64,000 nt of DNA from a bacterium (GCA_905221145.1 CAJNCA010000005.1:62001-126000); one strand, 5' to 3'. Shown: positions 16,564-26,462, counted from the stretch's first letter. Program-made: numbers and translations. The notes: generated from the sequence alone by a model not told the origin.

Positions 16564-17481
16564 ATGTCTAAAAAATTGACTTTCCAGGAAATCATCCTTA
16601 CTTTGCAACAATTTTGGAATGACCAAGGTTGTATGCTTATGCAGGCTTATGATAATGAAAAAGGTGCGGGAACGATGAGTCCTTACACTTTCCTTCGCGC
16701 TATCGGACCTGAGCCATGGAATGCAGCGTATGTAGAGCCATCACGTCGTCCTGCCGATGGTCGTTATGGGGAAAACCCTAACCGTCTTTACCAGCACCAC
16801 CAATTCCAAGTGGTTATGAAACCTTCTCCATCAAATATCCAAGAACTTTATCTTGAGTCTTTAGAAAAATTGGGAATCAATCCTTTGGAACACGATATTC
16901 GTTTTGTTGAGGACAACTGGGAAAACCCATCTACTGGTTCGGCTGGTCTTGGTTGGGAAGTTTGGCTTGATGGGATGGAAATCACTCAGTTCACTTATTT
17001 CCAACAAGTTGGTGGATTGGCAACTGGCCCTGTGACTGCGGAAGTTACCTATGGTTTGGAACGCTTGGCTTCTTATATCCAAGAAGTAGACTCTGTCTAT
17101 GATATTGAGTGGGCTGATGGTGTAAAATACGGAGAAATCTTTATCCAGCCTGAGTATGAGCACTCAAAATATTCGTTTGAAATTTCGGATCAAGAAATGT
17201 TGCTGGAAAACTTTGATAAGTTTGAAAAAGAAGCTGGTCGTGCATTAGAAGAAGGCTTGGTTCACCCTGCCTATGACTATGTTCTCAAATGTTCACACAC
17301 TTTTAACCTGCTTGATGCGCGCGGTGCCGTATCTGTAACAGAGCGTGCAGGCTATATCGCTCGTATCCGTAACTTGGCCCGTGTCGTAGCCAAAACCTTT
17401 GTCGCAGAACGCAAACGCCTAGGCTACCCACTTTTGGATGAAGCAACACGAGCTAAACTCTTAGCAGAAGACGCAGAATAG
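16564..17481 (+). CDS. glyQ: Glycyl-tRNA synthetase alpha subunit
   Basis: This 305-residue class II synthetase alpha subunit forms the alpha2beta2 enzyme with GlyS. Typical segments: [19 protein letters not shown] at the N-terminus, [20 protein letters not shown] (motif 2 region), and FTYFQQVGG with the ATP-binding TYGLERLA. It charges tRNA-Gly in the cytoplasm. It is controlled by the T-box upstream. A structured 259-bp gap separates it from glyS. Confidence 0.96.
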   Translation: MSKKLTFQEIILTLQQFWNDQGCMLMQAYDNEKGAGTMSPYTFLRAIGPEPWNAAYVEPSRRPADGRYGENPNRLYQHHQFQVVMKPSPSNIQELYLESLEKLGINPLEHDIRFVEDNWENPSTGSAGLGWEVWLDGMEITQFTYFQQVGGLATGPVTAEVTYGLERLASYIQEVDSVYDIEWADGVKYGEIFIQPEYEHSKYSFEISDQEMLLENFDKFEKEAGRALEEGLVHPAYDYVLKCSHTFNLLDARGAVSVTERAGYIARIRNLARVVAKTFVAERKRLGYPLLDEATRAKLLAEDAE

Positions 17482-17535
17482 TGAGTAATACTGCGTTCTA
17501 AAATCGTTAGAGGCAAGTCGAAGGCTTGCTAGAGG

Positions 17536-17707
17536 GATATGCACCGCCGTACTGTTATGTGGGGATTTTTGAAACCTTAGGTTCAAAAATCAGTCAGCTA
17601 AATCCACTTTGTGAGTCTGTATGGAAATCTTGATCAATTTTGCATTAGATTTCCATACAGACTCACAAAGTTAGTTAGCGACGTCCCCAGTACCTAAGGT
17701 GCATATC
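17536..17707 (+). repeat. Nested inverted-repeat element between glyQ and glyS
   Basis: The 259-bp gap holds no gene but a set of concentric repeats. The outer arms are GATATGCACC (17536-17545) and GGTGCATATC (17698-17707). Next come GTACT with AGTAC and GGGGA with TCCCC. An inner hairpin is TTTTTGAAACC/GGTTCAAAAA (17566-17590). A 25-bp perfect stem (17606-17630 with 17647-17671) has a 16-nt loop. As RNA it would fold into a closed multi-branch structure in the glyQ-glyS mRNA. I do not recognise the family. Confidence 0.7.
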
Positions 17708-17740
17708 AAAAAAGATTGAAGAAAATGTAAAGGAAAAAAC

Positions 17741-19777
17741 ATGACAAAAAACTTATTAGTAGAACTCGGTCTTGAAGAATTACCAGCCTATGTTGTCACA
17801 CCAAGTGAAAAACAACTAGGCGAAAAAATGGCAGCCTTCCTCAAGGAAAATCGTCTTTCCTTTGAAGCCATTCAAACCTTCTCAACACCACGTCGTTTGG
17901 CTGTTCGTGTGACAGGTCTTGCAGACAAACAGTCTGATTTGACAGAAGATTTCAAGGGTCCAGCAAAGAAAATTGCCTTGGATAGTGATGGAAACTTCAC
18001 CAAAGCGGCTCAAGGATTTGTTCGTGGAAAAGGCTTGACGGTTGAAGATATCGAATTCCGTGAAATCAAGGGTGAAGAGTATGTCTATGTCACTAAGGAA
18101 GAAATTGGTCAAGCAGTTGAATCCATTGTTCCTGGTGTTGTAGATGTCTTGAAGTCATTGACTTTCCCTGTCAGCATGCACTGGGCTGGAAATAGCTTTG
18201 AATACATTCGTCCTGTTCACACTTTAACTGTTCTTTTAGATGAAGAAGAGTTTGACTTGGATTTCCTTGATATCAAGGGAGGTCGTGTGAGTCGTGGGCA
18301 TCGTTTCTTGGGACAAGAAACTAAGATTCAGTCAGCATTGAGCTACGAAGAAGACCTTCGTGCACAATTTGTAATTGCAGATCCACGTGAACGTGAGCAA
18401 ATGATTGTTGACCAAATCAAAGCAATCGAAGCTGAACATGGTGTAAGTATCGAAATTGATGCTGATTTGCTGAATGAAGTCTTGAACTTGGTTGAATACC
18501 CAACTGCCTTTATGGGAAGTTTTGATGCCAAATACCTTGAAGTTCCAGAAGAAGTTTTGGTGACTTCAATGAAGGAACACCAACGTTACTTTGTTGTTCG
18601 TGATCAAAACGGCAAACTCTTGCCAAACTTCATTTCAGTCCGTAACGGAAACGCAGAGCATTTGGAAAATGTCATCAAAGGAAATGAAAAAGTCTTGGTA
18701 GCCCGCTTGGAAGACGGAGAATTCTTCTGGCGTGAAGACCAAAAATTGGTTATTTCAGACCTTGTTGAAAAATTAAACAATGTGACCTTCCATGAGAAAA
18801 TTGGTTCCCTTCGTGAACACATGATTCGTACGGGTCAGATTGCTATTCTCTTGGCAGAAAAAGCTGGTTTGTCAGCTGATGAAACGATTGACCTAGCCCG
18901 TGCAGCTGCTATTTACAAGTTTGACTTGTTGACAGGTATGGTTGGTGAGTTTGATGAACTACAAGGAATTATGGGTGAAAAATATGCCCTTCTTGCTGGG
19001 GAAACTCCAGCAGTTGCAGCTGCTATTCGTGAACACTACATGCCTACATCAGCCGAAGGCGAACTTCCAGAGAGCAAGGTCGGTGCAGTGCTTGCCATTG
19101 CAGACAAATTGGATACGATTTTGAGTTTCTTCTCAGTAGGTTTGATTCCATCAGGTTCTAATGATCCTTATGCCCTTCGTCGTGCAACTCAAGGCGTGGT
19201 TCGTATCTTGGATGCCTTTGGTTGGCACATTGCTATGGATGAGCTGATTGATAGCCTTTATGCTTTGAAATTCGACAGCTTAACTTATGAAAATAAAGCG
19301 GAGGTCATGGACTTTATCAAGGCTCGTGTTGATAAGATGATGGGTTCTACTCCAAAAGATATCAAGGAAGCAGTTCTTGCAGGATCAAACTTTGTTGTGG
19401 CAGAGATGCTGGAAGCAGCAAGTGCTCTCGTAGAAGCAAGCAAGAAAGAAGACTTCAAACCTTCAGTTGAATCCCTTTCTCGTGCCTTTAACTTGGCTGA
19501 GAAGGCAGAAGGAGTTGCTACAGTTGATTCAGCACTATTTGAAAATGACCAAGAGAAAGCTTTAGCAGAAGCTGTAGAATCACTTGTTTTGTCAGGGAGT
19601 GTAAGTCAACAATTGAACCAGCTCTTTGCTCTTAGCCCAGTCATTGATGCATTCTTTGAGAATACCATGGTTATGGCTGAAGACGAGGCAGTTCGTCAAA
19701 ATCGTTTGGCAATCTTATCGCAATTAACCAAGAAAGCATCTAAGCTTGCACGTTTTAACCAAATCAATACCAAATAA
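17741..19777 (+). CDS. glyS: Glycyl-tRNA synthetase beta subunit
   Basis: This 678-residue beta subunit starts [19 protein letters not shown], the family N-terminus, and carries [21 protein letters not shown] and [17 protein letters not shown]. It contains the HD-like and C-terminal anticodon/tRNA-binding regions. The start is preceded by AAAGGAAAAAAC. It is presumably co-transcribed from the glyQ T-box promoter across the inverted-repeat element. A DUF896 gene follows 41 bases downstream. Confidence 0.96.
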   Translation: MTKNLLVELGLEELPAYVVTPSEKQLGEKMAAFLKENRLSFEAIQTFSTPRRLAVRVTGLADKQSDLTEDFKGPAKKIALDSDGNFTKAAQGFVRGKGLTVEDIEFREIKGEEYVYVTKEEIGQAVESIVPGVVDVLKSLTFPVSMHWAGNSFEYIRPVHTLTVLLDEEEFDLDFLDIKGGRVSRGHRFLGQETKIQSALSYEEDLRAQFVIADPREREQMIVDQIKAIEAEHGVSIEIDADLLNEVLNLVEYPTAFMGSFDAKYLEVPEEVLVTSMKEHQRYFVVRDQNGKLLPNFISVRNGNAEHLENVIKGNEKVLVARLEDGEFFWREDQKLVISDLVEKLNNVTFHEKIGSLREHMIRTGQIAILLAEKAGLSADETIDLARAAAIYKFDLLTGMVGEFDELQGIMGEKYALLAGETPAVAAAIREHYMPTSAEGELPESKVGAVLAIADKLDTILSFFSVGLIPSGSNDPYALRRATQGVVRILDAFGWHIAMDELIDSLYALKFDSLTYENKAEVMDFIKARVDKMMGSTPKDIKEAVLAGSNFVVAEMLEAASALVEASKKEDFKPSVESLSRAFNLAEKAEGVATVDSALFENDQEKALAEAVESLVLSGSVSQQLNQLFALSPVIDAFFENTMVMAEDEAVRQNRLAILSQLTKKASKLARFNQINTK

Positions 19778-19818
19778 AATCTGTTAAACGGATTAAATCT
19801 TATCATAAAGGAGAAGAA

Positions 19819-20076
19819 ATGGATCCGAAAAAAATTGCTCGTATCAACGAGCTCGCTAAAAAGAAAAAAGCAGAAGGCTTGACACCAGAAGAAAAGGTGG
19901 AACAAGCCAAACTACGTGAGGAGTACATTGAAGGTTATCGTCGCTCTGTTCGTCACCACATTGAAGGAATCAAAATTGTGGACGAAGAAGGAAACGATGT
20001 TACACCAGAAAAACTACGCCAAGTACAACGTGAAAAAGGTTTACATGGCCGTAGTCTCGATGATCCAAATTCATAA
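19819..20076 (+). CDS. DUF896 family protein (YnzC-like)
   Basis: This 85-residue, highly charged, helical protein has the DUF896 pattern: [20 protein letters not shown], then [20 protein letters not shown]. Members are small cytoplasmic proteins of unknown function; B. subtilis YnzC is encoded with SOS genes. It is preceded by AAAGGAGAAGAA and lies 41 bases after glyS in the same direction, so it is probably the last gene of that transcript. Confidence 0.88.
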   Translation: MDPKKIARINELAKKKKAEGLTPEEKVEQAKLREEYIEGYRRSVRHHIEGIKIVDEEGNDVTPEKLRQVQREKGLHGRSLDDPNS

Positions 20077-20118
20077 AAACTATTCTTTCTTTTAACAAAG
20101 ATAGGTGAAATAATAATC

Positions 20119-20151
20119 AAAAGACTAGCAGACACAAACTGCTAGTCTTTT
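20119..20151 (+). terminator. Terminator after the glyS/DUF896 transcript
   Basis: AAAGACTAGCAG pairs with CTGCTAGTCTTT, followed by TTGT. The arms also give a T-rich tail on the minus strand. Confidence 0.85.
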
Positions 20152-20162
20152 GTCACTAAAAA

Positions 20163-20181
20163 AGGAACCATAACGGTTCCT
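20163..20181 (-). terminator. Terminator of the minus-strand flavin operon
   Basis: On the minus strand AGGAACC-gttat-GGTTCCT is followed by a T run (plus-strand A residues at 20158-20163). It lies 8 bp after the last stop codon of the operon. Confidence 0.88.
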
Positions 20182-20188
20182 AAAATTA

Positions 20189-21433
20189 TTAGTTGCTTGC
20201 TCCAGATGTAGCGTCTGCGTCACCACCGTGGCCTCCAGCATCACCTGCATCAGAAGCTCCAGATGTAGCATCTGCGCCGCCATGACCATGTCCGCCAGCA
20301 GATGCTGCAGTATTTCCACCAACTAGACGTTGACCAGTTGTTTCCAAGTACCAATCAAGCCATGGTTGGAAATTAAAAATAATTTCATTAATTCCAGCAT
20401 ATGAGCCATCTGGGTAGTACATTGCCTTGTAGTTGTGTGTATTAATAACACCTTCTGGTGTTCCTGGTACAATTGTACGGACATATTCTTGATCTCCGTT
20501 ACGGAGTACACCGACCACCCATTCAACGTTTTTCATTCTTGCAGGTGGTAGAGAAGCATGTACTGTTCCTAGTCGGCTACCTGCTTGAACGCGCACACGT
20601 TTACCATACATTGTATTTGGATCTTGGTGGGCGTTATTATAGTATAAGAATTGGTTATTATCATCAGCATATGTCAACTCAAATGGCATTGCTTTCAAGA
20701 ACATATCAATTTGGTTAACTGTCAAGATACCGTGGTCTAATTTAACGTAAGTATCTCCAGAAACAGCTCCTACAAGTTCAGCTGCTTTTTCTACCCATTC
20801 AGGATCATCAGGATCAACTCCTTGAATGGTAGTTGCAATTGGATTTGTACAATATAAATCTTCTGGTGCGATTGGTTTTGGTTTTTTCAATTTTGAAACG
20901 ACTCCCACATATTTTACAAAGTTGTCTAAACATGTTTCAAGGAAATTAATAGTTCCTTCATTTGTGATATTTCCATTAACATCAAAGGCTTCTTTAGCTT
21001 TACCGAGAAGGAATTCATTTCCTGGAAGAGTATAGGCATTGACACCTGGCGCGTCAAGAATCTTACGAAGGTGAACTTGGGCACGAGAAGTACCTTGGTC
21101 GTAGTAAGATGCTCCCACAATCATGACTGGTTTGTTTTCAAATGGATGAACTTCGTATGACAGCCATTCAAGAACAGATTTTAGAGAAGCTGAGATTGTA
21201 TGGTTGTGCTCAGGAGTAGCGATAATAACACCATCAGCACGAGTAATTTTGTTATATAAATAACGTAATTGGAAACTTTCGTCCCATTTTTCGTCTTGGT
21301 TAAACATTGGAACTTCGTCAATTTCAAGAACTTCTAATTCAAATTTGAGTTTGAAGTGACGACGGATAAATTCCAAGAGTTTACGGTTATATGATTGATC
21401 GTAGTTTGATCCTACAAGTCCAACAAATTTCAT
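20189..21433 (-). CDS. NAD(P)H-dependent FMN reductase with PAS-like domain and duplicated flavinylation-motif tail
   Basis: This 414-residue protein has three parts. Residues 1-185 are a flavodoxin-like FMN reductase domain (LVGSNYDQSYNRKLLEF, IIATPEHNHTISASLKSVLEW). Residues about 235-370 are a PAS_10/DUF438-like domain (VNQIDMFLKAMPFELTYADD). The tail (about 372-414) is Gly/His/Ala-rich and holds two DATSGAS motifs at 388-394 and 407-413. D-x-x-S-G-A-[ST] resembles the acceptor site of ApbE FMN transferase. No signal peptide is present, so it should be cytoplasmic. It is the last gene of an operon with a second FMN reductase and an ApbE. The domain calls are firm; covalent FMN on Ser394 and Ser413 is inference. 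Confidence 0.85.
   Translation of the reverse strand: MKFVGLVGSNYDQSYNRKLLEFIRRHFKLKFELEVLEIDEVPMFNQDEKWDESFQLRYLYNKITRADGVIIATPEHNHTISASLKSVLEWLSYEVHPFENKPVMIVGASYYDQGTSRAQVHLRKILDAPGVNAYTLPGNEFLLGKAKEAFDVNGNITNEGTINFLETCLDNFVKYVGVVSKLKKPKPIAPEDLYCTNPIATTIQGVDPDDPEWVEKAAELVGAVSGDTYVKLDHGILTVNQIDMFLKAMPFELTYADDNNQFLYYNNAHQDPNTMYGKRVRVQAGSRLGTVHASLPPARMKNVEWVVGVLRNGDQEYVRTIVPGTPEGVINTHNYKAMYYPDGSYAGINEIIFNFQPWLDWYLETTGQRLVGGNTAASAGGHGHGGADATSGASDAGDAGGHGGDADATSGASN
20199..20276 (-). repeat. 57-bp direct repeat encoding the duplicated DATSGAS tail
   Basis: A 21-bp segment at 20199-20219 recurs at 20256-20276 with one difference. The period is 57 bp, or 19 residues (ADATSGASDAGDAGGHGGD, then ADATSGASN). 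It is an in-frame duplication within the reductase gene. Confidence 0.85.
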
Positions 21434-21451
21434 TCTTTTTGGTCTCCTATC

Positions 21452-22057
21452 TTACAAATTTTCCCAGTCAAAGTCTTCAGCATCTTTGCGAAGTAGTGCT
21501 TGTGCATTGCGCAATTTTTCTGTAATTTTTACAAAGATACGGAAGTCATCAAAAGTGGCATCCAGTTTTTTAATAACATCAAGGTCAACCAAGTCGCCAC
21601 TTGGGTTAAAGGCTTGAAGAGAGTGTGAAAGCAAGAATTCATCAGGAAGGACACTTGCTTTGATTTCTGGTGCATTTAAGATTTGACGAAGCTGCAATTG
21701 AGCGCGTGATGAACCAAGTGTACCGTAAGAAGCACCTGTAATCATGATTGGTTTGTTCAAAAGTGGGTAAATACCATATGACAACCAAGCAAGAGCGCTC
21801 ATTAAAACAGCTGGGATAGAGTGGTCATACTCAGGAGTCCCGATAATAACGCCATCTGCCTCTTCGATTTTAGCAGCAATTTCCAGAATTTCAGCAGGTA
21901 CTTGCTTGTCAGCTGGTTTGTTGAAGACAGGAATGTCCTTGATTTCAACAAGTTCAATTTCAGCTTTGTCAGCAAAGTGTTTTTGCATGTATTGAAGCAA
22001 TTGACGGTTTGTAGAACGTTTTGAATTTGTTCCAACAATAGCAATAAGTTTTAACAT
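21452..22057 (-). CDS. NAD(P)H-dependent FMN reductase family protein
   Basis: This 201-residue flavodoxin-like reductase has LIAIVGTNSKRSTNRQLLQY (FMN phosphate loop), VIIGTPEYDHSIPAVLMSAL and MITGASYGTLGSSRAQLQLR. It is homologous to the N-terminal domain of the downstream 414-residue protein but lacks the PAS domain and the tail, so the two probably arose by duplication. It lies 18 bases upstream of that gene and 59 bases after apbE on the minus strand. The electron acceptor is unknown. Confidence 0.88.
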   Translation of the reverse strand: MLKLIAIVGTNSKRSTNRQLLQYMQKHFADKAEIELVEIKDIPVFNKPADKQVPAEILEIAAKIEEADGVIIGTPEYDHSIPAVLMSALAWLSYGIYPLLNKPIMITGASYGTLGSSRAQLQLRQILNAPEIKASVLPDEFLLSHSLQAFNPSGDLVDLDVIKKLDATFDDFRIFVKITEKLRNAQALLRKDAEDFDWENL

Positions 22058-22116
22058 GAGATTTCCTTTCTCTTTTTACATAATACAATTTTAAAACTCC
22101 ATTGAAACATTTGTTT

Positions 22117-23040
22117 CTACAGAGTAGGAATTCCTGAAGAACAGCTTAGGTGACCTTCCTTATCGATGAGGATGGCTTCGATGCCCTCCAAACTTTCGAC
22201 TTGCCAGAGGATAGAAGCAGGTCTTTCTCCAAAGAGTCGAGTTGTCCAGATTTCGCCATCGACTGACTTATCAGAGATAATTGTGAGACTAGCAAGTTCC
22301 GTTTCAACAGGATAGCCTGTTTGGCTGTCAAAAATGTGATGGTAATCTTTTCCATCGACTGTCAGGTGACGTTCATAAATGCCTGAAGTCACGACAGATT
22401 GATTGACAACAGGGATGGTCATTAAGTGATTGCCCCTCGGATTGGCTGGGTCTTGAATCCCGATTTGCCAAGGTTGATTATCTCTTGCTTGATTTTTTCC
22501 AATGGTCAGGATATTTCCTCCTAGATTGATCAAGGCAGAAGTCACTCCCTCTTCTCTCAGAAATTGGGCAACCTTATCCGCACTATAACCCTTGGCTAAA
22601 CAACCTAGGTCTATCTTCATTCCTTTCTGTTTTAGAAACACAGTAGAGGTGGAAGAATCTAACTCGATATAATGAGGATTGATTAAAGGGAGAACCTCTT
22701 CAATTTCCTGAGGTTGGGCAACTTTGGCATCTGAAAAACCGATACGCCAGGTTTGAATCAAGGGACCAATACTGATGTTGAGATGACTAGAGGGCGCTAG
22801 GCTATGCTCTAAACCAAGTGAAATCAGTTCAAACAGGTCTGGATGAACCTTAACTGAAGTTATTCCAGCTTGATGATTGATTTCCATCAACTCAGATTCT
22901 TGACTATTGGCATTGAAGCGGTATTCGAGCTCTCTGAGTAAATCAAAGGATTTTTGGAGCAAGCTATCTGCTCGCTCATCCACTAATGAAATAGTGATAG
23001 TGGTTCCCATTAGGCGTTCAGAATGTGAACTAAGAGGCAA
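22117..23040 (-). CDS. apbE: FAD:protein FMN transferase (cytoplasmic ApbE)
   Basis: This 307-residue ApbE-fold protein has ERLMGTTITISL, DLGCLAKGYSADKVA, ALINLGGNILTIG and SVVTSGIYERHLTVDGKDYH. ApbE transfers FMN from FAD to a Thr or Ser in a D-x-x-S-G-A-T-like motif. There is no lipobox or signal peptide, so it acts in the cytoplasm. The start is TTG at 23040, supported by AAGGAG 8 nt upstream; the internal ATG is too far from any SD. It is first in the operon with the two FMN reductases, one of which carries candidate acceptor motifs. Confidence 0.9.
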   Translation of the reverse strand: MPLSSHSERLMGTTITISLVDERADSLLQKSFDLLRELEYRFNANSQESELMEINHQAGITSVKVHPDLFELISLGLEHSLAPSSHLNISIGPLIQTWRIGFSDAKVAQPQEIEEVLPLINPHYIELDSSTSTVFLKQKGMKIDLGCLAKGYSADKVAQFLREEGVTSALINLGGNILTIGKNQARDNQPWQIGIQDPANPRGNHLMTIPVVNQSVVTSGIYERHLTVDGKDYHHIFDSQTGYPVETELASLTIISDKSVDGEIWTTRLFGERPASILWQVESLEGIEAILIDKEGHLSCSSGIPTL

Positions 23041-23280
23041 GCTACCAACTCCTTTCTCTTATGAAAAGAAGGTTGAAATATAGTAAATTTATGAAAAATG
23101 AACCCCTTACATTTTCTTTCCATGATACTAGCATACCATAAAGTCAGCGTTTTCACAAATAAAATTTGTAAAGTTGTCAAGAAATATGCTCAGGAAATGA
23201 AGAAAAATTGCAAGAATCCGTGTTAAGATACAGAGTATTTACAATTTTTTACAAAAAAATAGGAAAAATTAGCCAAACTC
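23041..23280. other. Upstream part of the apbE/nox divergent intergenic region
   Basis: The region between apbE and nox is 306 bp (23041-23346) and AT-rich. This part holds the apbE SD (minus strand, about 23049-23054) and presumably the apbE promoter. A weak minus-strand -10 candidate, TATCAT, lies near 23123-23128. No gene is seen. Confidence 0.5.
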
Positions 23281-23309
23281 TTGTAAACGCTAACAGTAAA
23301 TGTTATACT
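23281..23309 (+). promoter_or_regulatory. nox promoter with an overlapping consensus cre site
   Basis: TTGTAA (23281-23286), 17-nt spacer, TATACT (23304-23309). TTGTAAACGCTAACA at 23281-23295 fits the CcpA cre consensus WTGNAARCGNWWWCA at every position and covers the -35. CcpA binding there should block RNA polymerase, so I infer sugar-dependent control of nox. Confidence 0.75.
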
Positions 23310-23346
23310 AGTAGGGTAAATTTAGAATGAAGGTAGGAATTTTTCT

Positions 23347-24726
23347 ATGAGTAAAATCGTTGTAGTCGGTGCTAACCACGCTGGTACAGCATGTATTAAT
23401 ACGATGTTGGATAATTTTGGCAATGAGAACGAAATTGTTGTATTCGACCAAAACTCTAACATCTCTTTCCTAGGATGTGGAATGGCCCTTTGGATTGGTG
23501 AACAAATTGACGGTGCTGAAGGCTTGTTCTATTCTGATAAAGAAAAATTGGAAGCTAAAGGCGCTAAGGTTTACATGAACTCGCCAGTTCTTTCAATCGA
23601 CTATGATAACAAAGTAGTTACAGCAGAAGTTGAAGGAAAAGAGCACAAAGAATCATACGAAAAATTGATTTTCGCTACAGGTTCTACACCAATCTTGCCA
23701 CCAATCGAAGGTGTTGAAATTGTTAAAGGGAACCGCGAATTTAAAGCAACTCTTGAAAATGTACAATTCGTTAAATTGTATCAAAACGCTGAAGAAGTGA
23801 TTCATAAATTGGCTGATAAGAGCCAACACCTTGACCGTATCGCTGTAGTTGGTGGTGGTTATATCGGTGTTGAACTTGCTGAAGCCTTTGAACGTCTTGG
23901 AAAAGAAGTTATCCTTGTTGATATCGTTGATACTGTCTTGAACGGTTACTATGACAAAGACTTCACACAAATGATGGCGAAGAACTTGGAAGACCACAAC
24001 ATCCGCTTGGCGCTTGGTCAAACTGTTAAAGCAATTGAGGGTGACGGTAAAGTTGAACGCTTGATTACTGATAAAGAAACTTTCGATGTGGATATGGTTA
24101 TCCTTGCAGTTGGTTTCCGTCCAAATACTACTCTAGCTGATGGTAAGATTGAACTCTTCCGTAACGGTGCCTTCCTTGTAGATAAGAAACAAGAAACATC
24201 TATCCCAGGCGTTTACGCAGTAGGTGACTGTGCGACTGTTTATGACAACGCTCGTAAAGATACAAGCTACATCGCTCTTGCTTCAAATGCTGTTCGTACT
24301 GGTATCGTTGGTGCATATAACGCTTGTGGACATGAATTGGAAGGAATCGGTGTTCAAGGTTCAAATGGTATCTCAATCTACGGTCTTCACATGGTTTCAA
24401 CTGGTTTGACTCTTGAAAAAGCGAAAGCTGCTGGTTACAATGCAACTGAAACAGGCTTTAACGATCTTCAAAAACCAGAATTCATGAAACATGATAACCA
24501 TGAAGTAGCCATCAAGATTGTCTTTGACAAAGATAGCCGTGAAATTCTTGGTGCACAAATGGTTTCACACGATTCTGCAATCAGCATGGGGATCCACATG
24601 TTCTCACTTGCTATCCAAGAGCATGTGACAATTGATAAATTGGCATTGACAGACCTATTCTTCTTGCCACACTTCAACAAACCATACAACTATATCACAA
24701 TGGCTGCCCTTACAGCTGAAAAATAA
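23347..24726 (+). CDS. nox: NADH oxidase, H2O-forming
   Basis: This 459-residue flavoprotein of the CoA-disulfide/Nox/Npx family has an FAD-binding [13 protein letters not shown] at the N-terminus, the redox Cys44 in [13 protein letters not shown]-binding [15 protein letters not shown] near 165-180, and [13 protein letters not shown] for the second FAD contact. It reduces O2 to water with NADH, regenerating NAD+ during aerobic growth. It is divergent from the flavin operon and followed by a strong terminator and a BOX element. Confidence 0.94.
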   Translation: MSKIVVVGANHAGTACINTMLDNFGNENEIVVFDQNSNISFLGCGMALWIGEQIDGAEGLFYSDKEKLEAKGAKVYMNSPVLSIDYDNKVVTAEVEGKEHKESYEKLIFATGSTPILPPIEGVEIVKGNREFKATLENVQFVKLYQNAEEVIHKLADKSQHLDRIAVVGGGYIGVELAEAFERLGKEVILVDIVDTVLNGYYDKDFTQMMAKNLEDHNIRLALGQTVKAIEGDGKVERLITDKETFDVDMVILAVGFRPNTTLADGKIELFRNGAFLVDKKQETSIPGVYAVGDCATVYDNARKDTSYIALASNAVRTGIVGAYNACGHELEGIGVQGSNGISIYGLHMVSTGLTLEKAKAAGYNATETGFNDLQKPEFMKHDNHEVAIKIVFDKDSREILGAQMVSHDSAISMGIHMFSLAIQEHVTIDKLALTDLFFLPHFNKPYNYITMAALTAEK

Positions 24727-24735
24727 TATTGGAGG

Positions 24736-24772
24736 AACTATCTGGCCTTAAGTTAAGGTCAGATAGTTTTTT
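24736..24772 (+). terminator. Terminator of nox
   Basis: AACTATCTGGCCTTA pairs with TAAGGTCAGATAGTT, followed by TTTT. Confidence 0.9.
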
Positions 24773-24775
24773 AGT

Positions 24776-24880
24776 TATACTCTTCGAAAATCTCTTCAAA
24801 CCACGTCAGCTTCGCCTTACCGTACTCAAGTACAGCCTGCGGCTAGCTTCCTAGTTTGCTCTTTGATTTTCATTGAGTAT
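24776..24880 (+). repeat. BOX element, boxA-boxC without boxB
   Basis: It begins with the boxA sequence ATACTCTTCGAAAATCTCTT and ends with boxC TTTGATTTTCATTGAGTAT. No boxB module is present, so it is the short A-C form. It lies between nox and pdxS. Confidence 0.9.
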
Positions 24881-24982
24881 CAATCTGTCCCCAAACAATT
24901 ATCCTTTTTTTATCTTGTGATTCCTCCAAATCTGACTTAAAATGAAATGGTAGCTACCAATACAAATGATGAGGAAAAAGAA

Positions 24983-25858
24983 ATGACTGAAAATCGTTAT
25001 GAACTAAATAAAAACTTGGCACAGATGCTCAAAGGTGGGGTTATCATGGATGTTCAGAATCCAGAACAGGCCCGTATTGCAGAGGCAGCTGGTGCGGCCG
25101 CTGTGATGGCCTTGGAACGAATTCCGGCTGATATTCGTGCGGCTGGTGGGGTTTCCCGTATGAGTGATCCAAAGATGATTAAGGAAATCCAAGAAGCGGT
25201 TAGCATTCCAGTAATGGCCAAGGTCAGAATCGGGCACTTTGTTGAGGCTCAGATTTTAGAGGCTATTGAAATTGACTATATCGATGAGAGTGAAGTTTTA
25301 TCTCCAGCTGACGACCGTTTCCATGTGGATAAGAAAGAATTCCAAGTTCCTTTTGTCTGTGGGGCTAAGGATTTGGGTGAAGCCTTGCGTCGTATCGCTG
25401 AAGGTGCTTCTATGATTCGTACCAAAGGAGAACCGGGTACAGGAGATATTGTCCAAGCTGTTCGCCATATGCGTATGATGAATCAGGAAATTCGCCGCAT
25501 TCAAAACCTACGTGAGGACGAGCTCTATGTTGCTGCTAAGGAATTGCAAGTTCCTGTAGAATTGGTTCAATATGTTCACGAGCATGGAAAATTACCAGTT
25601 GTAAATTTCGCTGCTGGAGGCGTTGCAACGCCAGCAGATGCTGCGCTGATGATGCAATTAGGGGCAGAAGGTGTCTTTGTCGGTTCAGGTATTTTCAAGT
25701 CAGGAGATCCTGTTAAACGAGCGAGTGCTATTGTTAAAGCGGTAACTAATTTCCGAAATCCTCAAATCTTGGCTCAAATCTCTGAAGATTTAGGAGAAGC
25801 CATGGTTGGTATCAATGAAAATGAGATCCAAATCCTCATGGCTGAGCGAGGAAAATAG
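24983..25858 (+). CDS. pdxS: Pyridoxal 5'-phosphate synthase, synthase subunit
   Basis: This 291-residue PdxS/SNZ TIM barrel starts [19 protein letters not shown]. The ATG at 24983 is preferred over an upstream in-frame start because of the family N-terminus and GAGGA at 24971. Conserved segments: [35 protein letters not shown] catalytic lysine region ([14 protein letters not shown]), and [10 protein letters not shown]. It makes PLP from ribose 5-phosphate, glyceraldehyde 3-phosphate and ammonia supplied by PdxT. pdxT begins directly after its stop codon. Confidence 0.97.
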   Translation: MTENRYELNKNLAQMLKGGVIMDVQNPEQARIAEAAGAAAVMALERIPADIRAAGGVSRMSDPKMIKEIQEAVSIPVMAKVRIGHFVEAQILEAIEIDYIDESEVLSPADDRFHVDKKEFQVPFVCGAKDLGEALRRIAEGASMIRTKGEPGTGDIVQAVRHMRMMNQEIRRIQNLREDELYVAAKELQVPVELVQYVHEHGKLPVVNFAAGGVATPADAALMMQLGAEGVFVGSGIFKSGDPVKRASAIVKAVTNFRNPQILAQISEDLGEAMVGINENEIQILMAERGK

Positions 25859-26440
25859 ATGAAAATTGGAATATTGGCCTTGCAAGGTGCCTTTGCAGAA
25901 CATGCAAAAGTACTAGATAAATTAGGTGTCACTAGTGTTGAAATCAGAAATCTAGAGGATTTTCAGCAACATCAGAGTGACTTGGCGGGTTTGATTTTGC
26001 CTGGTGGTGAGTCTACAACCATGGGCAAGCTCTTACGAGACCAGGACATGCTGATCCCCATTCGAGAAGCCATTCTATCTGGTTTACCAGCCTTTGGAAC
26101 CTGTGCAGGCTTAATTTTGCTGGCTAAGGAAATCACTTCTCAGGAAGAAAGTCATCTAGGAACTATGGATATGGTTGTCGAGCGCAATGCCTATGGGCGC
26201 CAATTAGGAAGTTTCTACATGGAAGCAGAATGTAAGGGAGTCGGTCAGATTCCAATGACCTTTATCCGTGGTCCAATTATCAGCAGTGTTGGAGAGGGTG
26301 TAGAAATTCTAGCAACAGTGAACGATCAAATTGTTGCAGCCCAAGAAAAAAATATGCTGGTAACTTCTTTTCATCCAGAATTGACTGATGATGTTCGCTT
26401 GCACCAGTACTTTATCAATATGTGTAAACAAAAAAGTTGA
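25859..26440 (+). CDS. pdxT: Pyridoxal 5'-phosphate synthase, glutaminase subunit
   Basis: This 193-residue class I-type glutaminase has [24 protein letters not shown] (oxyanion region), catalytic Cys in [11 protein letters not shown], and the His/Glu pair in SFHPELTDD. It hydrolyses glutamine and channels ammonia to PdxS. The ATG follows the pdxS stop with no gap, so translation is coupled. Confidence 0.97.
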   Translation: MKIGILALQGAFAEHAKVLDKLGVTSVEIRNLEDFQQHQSDLAGLILPGGESTTMGKLLRDQDMLIPIREAILSGLPAFGTCAGLILLAKEITSQEESHLGTMDMVVERNAYGRQLGSFYMEAECKGVGQIPMTFIRGPIISSVGEGVEILATVNDQIVAAQEKNMLVTSFHPELTDDVRLHQYFINMCKQKS

Positions 26441-26462
26441 GATTGAAATTCTCAACTTTTTT
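26432..26462. terminator. Bidirectional terminator between pdxT and the TrhA-type gene
   Basis: AAAAGTTGAGA pairs with TCTCAACTTTT, with A/T runs on both sides, so it can serve both converging transcripts. Confidence 0.9.

Noticed and set aside
24776..24880. CRISPR-like or phage repeat
   Set aside because: It is a standard BOX element; no spacer-repeat periodicity or cas genes occur in the window.
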